Assembly (NCBI GenBank): GCA_017935365.1
Contig: JAGBHT010000010.1
Location: forward strand, 1-64,000
DNA from: Ruminiclostridium sp.
GTDB lineage: Bacteria; Bacillota; Clostridia; Oscillospirales; Ruminococcaceae
Reading direction: 5' to 3'
DNA: 64,000 nt
A model generated the notes under the pieces. The model was not told where the DNA came from. It worked only from the letters and a program-made list of their open reading frames with translations, and did no database searches. The position numbers and the translations under genes were made by a program. Shown here piece after piece: positions 16,888-24,770 of the stretch (positions within the stretch are counted from its first letter, which is position 1; each line of letters starts with the position of its first letter).

Positions 16888-17682
16888 ATGGAGGAACTCG
16901 AAAAATATCTTTTATCATTCAAACCGTGGGTGAGCATTGCCGTACTGATCGCAGGTATAGTTATATGGAAACTGATAAAACACTTCACCAAGGGCAAGAT
17001 AAGAGATCATAAGCGCATAAAGATAAAAGAGGGCAGTATTCAGATTGCGGTGAACATCACCAAGTACATAATCGCCCTGCTTGTAATAATAATGATACTT
17101 CAGATAAACGGCGTGAATGTCAGCGCTATGGCGACAGGTCTCGGAATAGCCGGCGTTATGGTCGGCTTTGCGCTACAGGACCTGCTCAAGGATCTGATAA
17201 TGGGTGCCGGTATCGTGTGGGATGAATTTTTCACTGTCGGCGACTATGTGAAGTACAAGCAGTACGAGGGAGTGGTACATCAGTTCAACCTTAAAACCAC
17301 CAAGATACTCGATGTGAATACCGGCAGTATGATAGTAGTCAGCAACAGAAACTTAAGTGAGATCGAGTTGATCTCCGACTGGTGCGATGTCAATATTCCT
17401 GCGTCATACGAGATCCCTGCCGAGCGTATGCGTGAGATATGCAGAGAGATAGCGGACAGATGTTGCGCTATCCCGAATGTAAAGAGCTGTGATTTTCTCG
17501 GCACGGATAAGTTTGATAATTCAAACATTCAGTACCGTATAAGAATACACTGCAAGGAAGATATGAAAAATCCTGTACGCAGAGCGGCGCTCGGAGTTAT
17601 CCAGGATGTATATGCCGGAAAAGGTCTTACTGTACCGTATGAACAGCTTGATGTGCATTTTGACAAGAGAGGTATTGAATAA
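16888..17682 (+). CDS. Small-conductance mechanosensitive channel (MscS family)
   Basis: 264 residues, close to the size of E. coli MscS. The first helix is near residues 12-30, the second about 55-75, and the pore helix TM3 (GLGIAGVMVGFALQDLLKD) about 85-103, followed by the beta domain (GDYVKYKQYEGVVHQFNLKTTKIL) and a mixed C-terminal domain. It releases osmolytes on hypo-osmotic shock. The ATG at 16888 follows AAAGGAA; the longer frame would start inside the promoter. The stop shares a base with the next start (TAATG). Confidence 0.93.
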   Translation: MEELEKYLLSFKPWVSIAVLIAGIVIWKLIKHFTKGKIRDHKRIKIKEGSIQIAVNITKYIIALLVIIMILQINGVNVSAMATGLGIAGVMVGFALQDLLKDLIMGAGIVWDEFFTVGDYVKYKQYEGVVHQFNLKTTKILDVNTGSMIVVSNRNLSEIELISDWCDVNIPASYEIPAERMREICREIADRCCAIPNVKSCDFLGTDKFDNSNIQYRIRIHCKEDMKNPVRRAALGVIQDVYAGKGLTVPYEQLDVHFDKRGIE

Positions 17683-18287
17683 TGCTGAATTTGAGAAAAG
17701 GCTTTTCGGTCACGTTTGCTGATAAGCTGAACGAAGGTTATAAATCAGACGGAAAATCCATTACCGCAAACGTATCAGCGGAAAAAACTCTGCCGTTGCT
17801 TGAACAATTCATAAAACTGCATGAAGATGAAAAATTGTTCTTCGTTCTTGAACTCCCCACTCCCGAAACCGCCGAGCCAAAAGATGAAAACGGAAATATC
17901 ACCGCATTCCATAAGGATATATATTATCTTGACGACTGCTCGCCTGCCATGATAAGAGATGTGCTTGATATCGTGGGAGAAATACTGCTTGACGATGGAA
18001 TATCGCAGTTCGGCGTCGGCTCGCATATCACAAATGATGAAATGATGATCTGCAAGTACAACATTGTTAATCTGTACCGCAACGATGAACAAAGCAGGCT
18101 TTATGACGGCTTTTTTGAAAACATCGGCATAGATAAGACGGACAACCTTGTTACCGCGTGGAATATGATCACTTCCGAAACTCCGGGCGAATGCACCATG
18201 TGTGAAAAGGACGGAAGAACCGTCTACGACATTCCCTCGGTATTCGCAGAGCTCGGAATGTATATGGCTGAAAGGCGCGAGGTATAA
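17682..18287 (+). CDS. Cytoplasmic protein of unknown function, coupled to the MscS gene
   Basis: 201 residues, acidic, with no signal peptide or membrane segment. I do not recognise the family. A conserved-looking central part (IYYLDDCSPAMIRDVLD, GVGSHITNDEMMICKYNIV) suggests a folded domain. Its start overlaps the channel gene by one base and it shares its promoter and terminator, so it is probably made in proportion to the channel. Confidence 0.75.
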   Translation: MLNLRKGFSVTFADKLNEGYKSDGKSITANVSAEKTLPLLEQFIKLHEDEKLFFVLELPTPETAEPKDENGNITAFHKDIYYLDDCSPAMIRDVLDIVGEILLDDGISQFGVGSHITNDEMMICKYNIVNLYRNDEQSRLYDGFFENIGIDKTDNLVTAWNMITSETPGECTMCEKDGRTVYDIPSVFAELGMYMAERREV

Positions 18288-18323
18288 GACATTCACCGTA
18301 TACAAAAATAAGCATATAATACT

Positions 18324-18393
18324 AAAAAAGCGGCAGAATGTACGGTGGCTCTGCCCGTGAATTGCCGTACATGGCTTTACCTGCCGCTTTTTT
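18324..18393. terminator. Long nested-stem terminator
   Basis: AAAAAAGCGGCAG (18324-18336) pairs with CTGCCGCTTTTTT (18381-18393). Inside it ATGTACGG (18338-18345) pairs with CCGTACAT (18365-18372). A-run and T-run flank it, so it can work in both directions. Confidence 0.85.
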
Positions 18394-18736
18394 GACTGAC
18401 GAAAGCAGTACAGGCTGTCATTTTTACATAAATATTGCGAGAAATTTGCATATGCATTGCAGAAAATCCGTCAAATCAAAGAATAAACGCCTTGAAATGA
18501 ATTGGTTTAGCTCAAAAATGCAGTATGACAGATTGTATCATTCATACGTCAAAATGATACAAAACACCGCAAATTTGATGATTTCAAGCAAAAATCAGGA
18601 AAAACAAGCACATAAAGCAAGAACTTATCCTTAAAACGACTGGCATAACTGCATAACTACAGCACAAAAAATTCACGCTTTTGTTATGCACATTTCACAA
18701 AATGCAAGAATAGAATAAAAATCTTGCAAAAAAGCG
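18394..18736. other. Non-coding gap upstream of ammonium transporter
   Basis: About 340 AT-rich bases without a credible gene. Several TGCAAAA/TTTGCA-like words are present but no clear operator. A frame at 18338-18634 runs through the terminator and is not accepted. Confidence 0.5.
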
Positions 18737-18765
18737 TTGACAAACCACCCTCCCGTCAGTATAAT
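18737..18765 (+). promoter_or_regulatory. Consensus promoter of amt-PII gene
   Basis: TTGACA at 18737-18742, 17 bases, TATAAT at 18760-18765: a perfect match to the sigma-A consensus. Confidence 0.92.
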
Positions 18766-18782
18766 AATACTTGTAAGCAACG

Positions 18783-18823
18783 GAGCTACACGAACCGAAA
18801 AGTTCGTGCGGCTCCTTTTGTTT
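18783..18823 (+). terminator. Leader terminator (attenuator) before amt-PII
   Basis: GGAGC and GCTCC close a stem whose inner part CACGAAC/GTTCGTG (loop CGAAAA) is perfect, followed by TTTTGTTTT. It lies between the promoter and the start codon, so transcription of the gene must read through it: a premature terminator under some control. Confidence 0.75.
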
Positions 18824-18903
18824 TAAGTGAGATTGCAAAAGTTCTGCAAAATCTTGCAAAGGCGCAGAGGGGTGCAGATAGGATTTTTTCAGACTCACTT
18901 AAA
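18824..18903 (+). ncRNA. Structured 5' leader RNA of amt-PII gene
   Basis: Directly after the leader terminator, TTTAAGTGAG (18823-18832) pairs with CTCACTTAAA (18894-18903). Within it AAAATC/GATTTT and TTGC/GCAG-type helices could nest. The leader from start site to ATG is nearly 190 nt. It does not fit the classic ANTAR double hairpin (no A1/G4 hexaloops) or a riboswitch I recognise. A nitrogen-responsive leader is inferred from the gene it controls. Confidence 0.5.
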
Positions 18904-18959
18904 GAAAAAGCGGCAATGCCGCAGTCAGAAAATTACCTTATTGAAAGGGGCGGTTATCA

Positions 18960-20744
18960 ATGGATCTCTTATCCACGCTAACTCTTGCTGCCGAGTCGGC
19001 AGACAAAATTCAGGATACCGTAAACGCCACGATGTTCAATGTCGGCGACGGCAACGGTATATGGTACCTTATCGGTGCCGCATTGGTATTCTTTATGCAG
19101 TGCGGTTTCGCAATGGTTGAAACAGGTTTTACCAGAGCAAAGAATGCCGGCAACATTATAATGAAAAACTTAATGGACTTCTGCCTCGGTACGATAGCAT
19201 TCGTACTTCTCGGTTTCGGTCTTATGCTCGGTGAAGATACATTCTTCGGTCTTATCGGCGTTCCGAACCTTGACGTTCTGACTCAGCTGTCAGACTTCAA
19301 CAGATGTGCAGAGTTCGTATTCAACTTAGTATTCTGCGCTACCGCAGCAACGATCGTTTCAGGTGCTATGGCAGAGCGTACAAAGTTCATCAGCTACTGC
19401 ATATACTCATTCATCATCAGCCTTGTTGTTTATCCTATCGAGGCTCACTGGATCTGGGGCGGCGGCTGGCTCGCACAGCTCGGCTTCGTTGACTTTGCAG
19501 GTTCAACGGCAATACATATGGTCGGCGGTCTTACAGCACTTATCGGTGCCGCAATGGTCGGTCCCCGTATCGGCAAGTTCAGCAAGGACGGTAAGCCCAG
19601 AGCTATCTTAGGTCACTCGATTCCCCTCGGCGCACTCGGCGTGTTCATTCTCTGGTTCGGTTGGTACGGATTCAACGGTGCCGCCGCTTCAGACGTAAAC
19701 TATCTTGCTCAGATATTCCTTACCACAACAATTGCTCCCGCAGTTGCAACGGTAGTGACAATGATATTCACATGGCTCAAGAACGGCAAGCCCGATGTTT
19801 CAATGTGCCTTAACGCATCGCTCGCAGGTCTTGTAGCGATCACAGCTCCCTGTGCAGATACAGACGCACTCGGCGCAACCATAATCGGTATCGTTTCAGG
19901 TTTCTTAGTAGTATTCGGTGTATGGCTCCTCGACTACAAGCTCAAGATCGACGATCCTGTAGGCGCTGTAGCAGTACACTTCCTCAACGGCGTATGGGGC
20001 TCACTTGCAGTAGGTTTATTCGCAACAGGTAAAGGTCAGAACGGCATCACAGGTCTGTTCTACGGTGGCGGATTCCAGCAGCTCGGTGTACAGGCACTCG
20101 GTGTAGTTGCAGTTTGCGCATTCACAGCCGTAACGATGTTCGTTACATTCTATATCTTAAAGCACACGATCGGTCTGAGAGCTTCGAGAGAAGAAGAACT
20201 CAAGGGTCTTGATACAACAGAACACGGTCTGCCGAGCTCTTATGCAGACTTCGTTATCGCAGGCGACAGCGTATACAGCGGTTCTTCCGCAGAAGATACG
20301 GCAGTTGTTACCGAGGCTGCTCCTGTTGAAACTTCTGTACCTGTACAGCACGTTTCAAAGGCAAAGGCTCCTATCAGCGACAGCGATGTAAAGATGACAA
20401 AGGTAGACATTATCGCAAATCAGGAGAAGTTCGAAGTTCTCAAGCATGCACTTTCATCTATCGGTATCACCGGTATGACGGTATCTCATGTAATGGGTTG
20501 CGGTATGCAGAAGGGTTCAACTGAGTTCTACCGTGGCGTTCCCGTAGACGCAAGACTTCTTCCTAAGATGAAGGTCGAGATCGTAGTTTGCAAGGTTCCT
20601 GTTGAAAAGGTCGTAGAAGTAGCTAAGAATGCACTTTACACCGGTAAGATAGGCGACGGTAAGATATTCGTATACGACGTTGAGAACGTAATCAAGGTTC
20701 GTACAGGCGAAGAAGCTTACGAAGCTTTACAGGACAACGATTGA
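18960..20744 (+). CDS. amt: Ammonium transporter fused to PII signal protein
   Basis: 594 residues. Residues 1-about 410 form an Amt channel with about eleven membrane segments (MVETGFTRAKNAGNIIMKN, HWIWGGGWLA, FAGSTAIHMVGG, LGHSIPLGALGVFILWFGWYG). After a linker (about 420-475), residues 478-594 are a complete PII (GlnB/GlnK) domain with QKGSTEFYRG and the B-loop GKIGDGKIFV. PII normally plugs Amt from the cytoplasm according to 2-oxoglutarate and ATP/ADP; here it is tethered. The position of the uridylylated Tyr51 of enteric PII is Val. The ATG follows AAGGGG. Confidence 0.95.
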   Translation: MDLLSTLTLAAESADKIQDTVNATMFNVGDGNGIWYLIGAALVFFMQCGFAMVETGFTRAKNAGNIIMKNLMDFCLGTIAFVLLGFGLMLGEDTFFGLIGVPNLDVLTQLSDFNRCAEFVFNLVFCATAATIVSGAMAERTKFISYCIYSFIISLVVYPIEAHWIWGGGWLAQLGFVDFAGSTAIHMVGGLTALIGAAMVGPRIGKFSKDGKPRAILGHSIPLGALGVFILWFGWYGFNGAAASDVNYLAQIFLTTTIAPAVATVVTMIFTWLKNGKPDVSMCLNASLAGLVAITAPCADTDALGATIIGIVSGFLVVFGVWLLDYKLKIDDPVGAVAVHFLNGVWGSLAVGLFATGKGQNGITGLFYGGGFQQLGVQALGVVAVCAFTAVTMFVTFYILKHTIGLRASREEELKGLDTTEHGLPSSYADFVIAGDSVYSGSSAEDTAVVTEAAPVETSVPVQHVSKAKAPISDSDVKMTKVDIIANQEKFEVLKHALSSIGITGMTVSHVMGCGMQKGSTEFYRGVPVDARLLPKMKVEIVVCKVPVEKVVEVAKNALYTGKIGDGKIFVYDVENVIKVRTGEEAYEALQDND

Positions 20745-20784
20745 TAATAAGCAAAAGTTAACATTGGTTCTTCCTTGAATGTGT

Positions 20785-20818
20785 TGCACCGTCCTTTTGA
20801 TAAGGGCGGTGCATTTTT
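20785..20818 (+). terminator. Terminator of amt-PII gene
   Basis: TGCACCGTCCTT pairs with AAGGGCGGTGCA (20785-20813, one G-U pair), then ATTTTT. Confidence 0.9.
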
Positions 20819-20854
20819 GCGTTAAACACTTGCTTTTTTCCCCGAAATGTAGGA

Positions 20855-21069
20855 TAATATACTATAGATATTTCAGACTGTGGAAAAATCTCTATCGTTA
20901 TCAAAAAATGGGGTTGAGGGGCGTAGCCCCCAACAGGGTCTAGGGGCGGTAGCCCCAGTAATATAGCCCCTTCCCAGGGGGAAGGGGTTTGGGGATAGGG
21001 ATAGAGAATTTGTTCTATTCTTTTAAATAATAGACTTTTTCTACAAGCTGTAATATACTATAGATATTT
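20855..21069. repeat. G-rich dispersed repeat, copy 2, between 19-bp direct repeats
   Basis: TAATATACTATAGATATTT occurs exactly at 20855-20873 and 21051-21069. The 177 bases between carry the same blocks as 131-303: GTAGCCCCAGTAATATAGCCCC, GGGGAAGGGGTTTGGGGATAGGGAT, GACTTTTTCTACAAGCTGTAA. The direct repeat contains a -10-like TATACT. This is either a small insertion with a long target duplication or a local duplication. Confidence 0.65.
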
Positions 21070-21105
21070 ATGCCCGCGGGCAAATAAGAATCAAGAGGTA
21101 TTACT

Positions 21106-22077
21106 ATGCAGTTCAGACAGGTAGATATATATACGAAGAGCGAGGCGGTACAGGTGCTTACAATGCGCTTATCCGAACTCGGACTTAACGGATTTATAAT
21201 CCACGATCCGGCAGACTTTGAAGAATTCCTTGAAAACAAGGAGTACAACTGGGACTATGTAGACGACAGCCTCATGGGACTGAAAACCGTAAAGCCACAT
21301 ATCACCTGCTATGTTCAGGATAACGAGCAGGGTGCTGAAATGCTGTCGGCGCTCAGCGGAACGCTAGACGAGCTTAAGGCAAACGACAAGGACGATTTTT
21401 ACGGAAGTCTTGACGTAGAGATAGACTGTGTGCGTGAAGAGGACTGGGCAAACAACTGGAAGCAGTACTACAAGCCTTTTACGGTAGGCGAAAAGCTGAT
21501 AGTAAAGCCGAGCTGGGAAGAAGTTGAGAACACGGACGGCAGAAAGATACTTGAAATTGATCCTGCCTCATCGTTCGGTACAGGTCAGCACCACACGACA
21601 CGTCTTGTAATGGAACTGCTCGAAAAGCAGATACACGAGGGTGACAGAATGCTTGACCTTGGTACAGGCAGTGGTATACTGTCGATAGCGGGACTTCTTC
21701 TCGGTGCAAAGCAGGCGGTGATGGTCGATATATTTGAAAACTCCGTCCGTACCGCTAAGGAAAACACCGAAAAGAACGGTTTCGGCAGTGATATGGTTTC
21801 GGCTTATGTCGGAAATATCAGCGACGATGAACCGCTGAGAGAGAAGATAGGCACAGGTTTTGACGTTATCACGGCTAATATCGTTGCCGATGTCATTATA
21901 TCGATGTCGCCTTACTTCAGCGGATTTTTAAAGAAGAACGGCAAGCTCATTGTGTCAGGCATCATTACTGAAAGACTTGACGAAGTTTTGTCTGCATTTA
22001 AAGAAAACAATATCAGGGTAGAAAGCGTATCGGAAAAAGAGGGTTGGAATGCTATCCTCTGCACCTGCAATCCGTAA
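21106..22077 (+). CDS. prmA: Ribosomal protein L11 methyltransferase
   Basis: 323 residues, within the family range. An N-terminal L11-recognition domain (about 1-110) is followed by a class I SAM methyltransferase domain with DPASSFGTGQHHTT, MLDLGTGSGILSIAG (SAM motif I), and VITANIVADVII (the N-I-V motif IV). It trimethylates ribosomal protein L11. AGAGGT lies about ten bases before the ATG. Followed by a small membrane protein gene and recD2. Confidence 0.95.
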   Translation: MQFRQVDIYTKSEAVQVLTMRLSELGLNGFIIHDPADFEEFLENKEYNWDYVDDSLMGLKTVKPHITCYVQDNEQGAEMLSALSGTLDELKANDKDDFYGSLDVEIDCVREEDWANNWKQYYKPFTVGEKLIVKPSWEEVENTDGRKILEIDPASSFGTGQHHTTRLVMELLEKQIHEGDRMLDLGTGSGILSIAGLLLGAKQAVMVDIFENSVRTAKENTEKNGFGSDMVSAYVGNISDDEPLREKIGTGFDVITANIVADVIISMSPYFSGFLKKNGKLIVSGIITERLDEVLSAFKENNIRVESVSEKEGWNAILCTCNP

Positions 22078-22131
22078 CAGAATAATCGTCTGCACCATAT
22101 AATGAGATAAACTTTAAAAGGAGTGGATCTT

Positions 22132-22434
22132 ATGAGTGGTGCATACATAATGCTTTTTGCCATGATTTTTCTCGGAATTATGGGCGCTGTGAATGTTGTG
22201 CTTTTTATCGGCAGTCTGGGTACGCCACACGCACCGCCTGTCTGCGTAACGCCGGACGGCTGTGACGATGTTGAGGGCAAGGTGAGGACTGCTCTTAAAG
22301 CAACGGACGGCAAGGTCATAATAAATGTCAGCGAGGAACTGCTGAGCGACAGCGAGTTCGCCGTCATATGCCGCAATCTCACTGCCGACTGTCCGAGAGT
22401 AACTGTAAGAGCAGAAAAGGAAAAACAGATATAG
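22132..22434 (+). CDS. Small membrane-anchored protein, unknown function
   Basis: 100 residues. One N-terminal membrane helix (about 5-28: YIMLFAMIFLGIMGAVNVVLFIG) and a hydrophilic domain with HAPPVCVTPDGCDDVEGKV and a later Cys (VICRNLTADC). No known family recognised. I use the ATG at 22132 because AAAGGAG (22117-22123) is eight bases upstream; a GTG at 22123 is too close. Lies between prmA and recD2 on the same strand. Confidence 0.7.
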   Translation: MSGAYIMLFAMIFLGIMGAVNVVLFIGSLGTPHAPPVCVTPDGCDDVEGKVRTALKATDGKVIINVSEELLSDSEFAVICRNLTADCPRVTVRAEKEKQI

Positions 22435-22460
22435 ATATTTAAAGAACGGGAGGCTGTGTA

Positions 22461-24719
22461 TTGGACAATCAGAAGGTCGATATTTCCGTAGAGCTTAGCG
22501 GCTCGGTGGAGGATGTTATATATAAAAATGCCGATAACGGCTATACTGTTATAAATCTCGGTTGTGACGACGGTCTGATCCCGGTTGTCGGAACGCTCGG
22601 CGATGTAAATGAGGGCGAGCGGCTCAATCTCCGCGGCGGCTGGATCACAAGCCCGAAGTACGGCAGACAGTTCAAGGCGGCGATGTGTGAGCGCTCTATG
22701 CCCCAGACGGAAACCGAGATAGCGGCATACCTCGGCTCGGGCGTTATAAAAGGGCTTGGTCCTGCCATAGCAAAGCGTATAGTAAAGGCGTTCGGAACAG
22801 AGGCGCTTGATATAATCGACAACGACTGTATGAAGCTCACGGTGATAAACGGCATATCCTCGGATAAGGCGCTTTACATATCGAACGAATATCACAAGAT
22901 AACAGGTGTAAACGAGGTTATAAAGTTCCTCGGCGAATATAATTTCGGCCCTGCACACGCAATAAGCGTATGGTCGGCATTTGAACACGACAGCATAAAG
23001 CAGATAAAGACAAACCCGTATATACTCTGCACAAGCGGAATTGATATAGATTTCCGCTCGGTCGACCGTATGGCGGCAGACCTCGGATTTGACGCAGAGA
23101 ACAGCGACCGTGTGCGTGCAGGTATAGTGTATGTCCTGCACGAGAACGCAAACGCAGGTCATACCTGCCTGCCGACAGAAAAACTGCGTGAATCGGTATG
23201 CGATAACCTCGGAATTGAGCGCAGACAGTTTGAATCCTGCCTTGACGACTGCGAGGAAAGGGACTGGGTGACGCGGATCACACTCGGAAAGCGTGAGTTT
23301 GTGTACCTGCCCGAATATTATCTTGCGGAAACCTATATTGCAAAGAAGCTTGCATTTATGATACGCACATCGGCACAGTATGAAAAGGATTATTCCGACG
23401 AGATAAGAGGCGTGGAGTTCTCCGAGAATATTCAGTATGAGGATTTACAGCGTGCCGCTATAAGCGCCTGCCTTACAGGTTCGGTGTTTATACTGACGGG
23501 CGGACCGGGTACAGGTAAGACTACAACGCTTAACGGTGTTATCAAGATACTTAAGACGCACAAAAAGCGCATTCTCCTCTGCGCTCCGACAGGAAGAGCG
23601 GCAAAGCGTATGTCTGACCTTACAGGTGAGCCTGCAAGGACTATACACCGCCTGCTTGAGGTCGATTATACCGCAAAGGGCGAGCTGAAATTCAAGCGTA
23701 ACGAAACAAATCCGCTCCCTGCCGATGTGGTTATAGCGGATGAAATGTCGATGGTTGACGCACTTCTTATGTGTTCGCTTGTAAGAGCGATCAAGCCGTC
23801 CTCCAAGTTCATTATGGTCGGCGACTCGAATCAGCTCCCGTCCGTGGGTGCGGGAAACGTGCTCAAAGACCTCATCGCTTCTCACTATATCCCGTCCGTG
23901 GAGCTGAAAGAGATATTCAGACAGGCGGCGCAGAGCCTTATTGTAACCAACGCGCACAGGATAGTAAAGGGCGAATTTCCCGTACTTGACGACAGGCAGA
24001 ACGACTTTTTCTTTATGAACAAGCCTAATGAGAGCGAGATAGCGGGACTTGTGATACAGCTCACAAAACAGCGCCTGCCCGATACATACGGTTTTTCTCC
24101 GATAGATGATATACAGGTGCTTTGCCCCACGAAAATGGGAGCGGCAGGAACTAGGGAGCTTAACAAACAACTTCAGCTTGCGCTGAATCCCCCGTCGCAG
24201 AACAAAGCGGAGCTCAAATTCTTTGATGTCATATTCCGCACGGGCGACAAGGTAATGCAGACAAAGAACGACTATGACGTGCTGTGGACAAAAAACAATG
24301 AAAAGGGCAGTGGAATTTTCAACGGCGATATCGGAATAATACGCGCGGTTGACCGCTTTTCTCAGAACGTAACGATAGACTTTGAAGGGAGAATGGCGAT
24401 ATACACCTCCGAAATGCTCCGGAAGCTCGAACACGCATATGCTATCACTATACACAAGAGCCAGGGTAGCGAATATGACGCCGTGATTATCCCGATAACA
24501 GGCTTTACACAGAATCTTCTGTACAGAAATCTGCTCTACACAGGCGTTACCAGAGCAAAGAAGATGATAATCGTCATCGGAACGAAACAGCTTGTAAAGA
24601 CTATGGTAGACAACGACAGAAAGATGCTCCGCTATTCGCTGTTAAGACCTCTGCTTGAGATCGAAATGAACCGCAAGGATACAGAAGAAAGCGCAGACGA
24701 AAGCGAAGAAGACGAATAA
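22461..24719 (+). CDS. recD2: RecD2 family DNA helicase
   Basis: 752 residues, the RecD2 (RecD-like, RecBC-independent) size. N-terminal OB-like and helix-hairpin-helix regions (about 1-200), then a superfamily 1B helicase: Walker A GGPGTGKTT at about 347-355, Walker B ADEMSMVDA, GDSNQLPSVGAG, and the C-terminal YAITIHKSQGSEYDAVI motif. A 5'-3' helicase in DNA repair. The TTG start follows GGGAGG by seven bases. The C-terminus is acidic. Confidence 0.95.
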   Translation: MDNQKVDISVELSGSVEDVIYKNADNGYTVINLGCDDGLIPVVGTLGDVNEGERLNLRGGWITSPKYGRQFKAAMCERSMPQTETEIAAYLGSGVIKGLGPAIAKRIVKAFGTEALDIIDNDCMKLTVINGISSDKALYISNEYHKITGVNEVIKFLGEYNFGPAHAISVWSAFEHDSIKQIKTNPYILCTSGIDIDFRSVDRMAADLGFDAENSDRVRAGIVYVLHENANAGHTCLPTEKLRESVCDNLGIERRQFESCLDDCEERDWVTRITLGKREFVYLPEYYLAETYIAKKLAFMIRTSAQYEKDYSDEIRGVEFSENIQYEDLQRAAISACLTGSVFILTGGPGTGKTTTLNGVIKILKTHKKRILLCAPTGRAAKRMSDLTGEPARTIHRLLEVDYTAKGELKFKRNETNPLPADVVIADEMSMVDALLMCSLVRAIKPSSKFIMVGDSNQLPSVGAGNVLKDLIASHYIPSVELKEIFRQAAQSLIVTNAHRIVKGEFPVLDDRQNDFFFMNKPNESEIAGLVIQLTKQRLPDTYGFSPIDDIQVLCPTKMGAAGTRELNKQLQLALNPPSQNKAELKFFDVIFRTGDKVMQTKNDYDVLWTKNNEKGSGIFNGDIGIIRAVDRFSQNVTIDFEGRMAIYTSEMLRKLEHAYAITIHKSQGSEYDAVIIPITGFTQNLLYRNLLYTGVTRAKKMIIVIGTKQLVKTMVDNDRKMLRYSLLRPLLEIEMNRKDTEESADESEEDE

Positions 24720-24726
24720 AACGAAA

Positions 24727-24760
24727 ACAGCCGATGCAATAATACGCATCGGCTGTAGCT
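24727..24760. terminator. Terminator between convergent genes
   Basis: Perfect 11-bp stem ACAGCCGATGC / GCATCGGCTGT (24727-24756), then AGCTTTATT on the plus strand and AAAA-flanked on the other. It serves recD2 and the minus-strand lipoprotein gene. Confidence 0.85.
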
Positions 24761-24770
24761 TTATTCTGAT

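Noticed and set aside
18338..18634. 98-residue ORF
   Set aside because: Begins inside a strong terminator, lacks a ribosome binding site, and its composition reflects AT-rich non-coding DNA.
18783..18823. ANTAR-type antitermination hairpin
   Set aside because: The hexaloop CGAAAA lacks the A1 and G4 bases expected and no second equivalent hairpin was found.
21912..23162. 416-residue minus-strand ORF
   Set aside because: Antisense shadow of prmA, the small membrane gene and recD2; Cys/Tyr/Arg-rich with no domain.
23445..24455. 336-residue minus-strand ORF
   Set aside because: Antisense shadow of the recD2 helicase domain; no binding site or recognisable motif.
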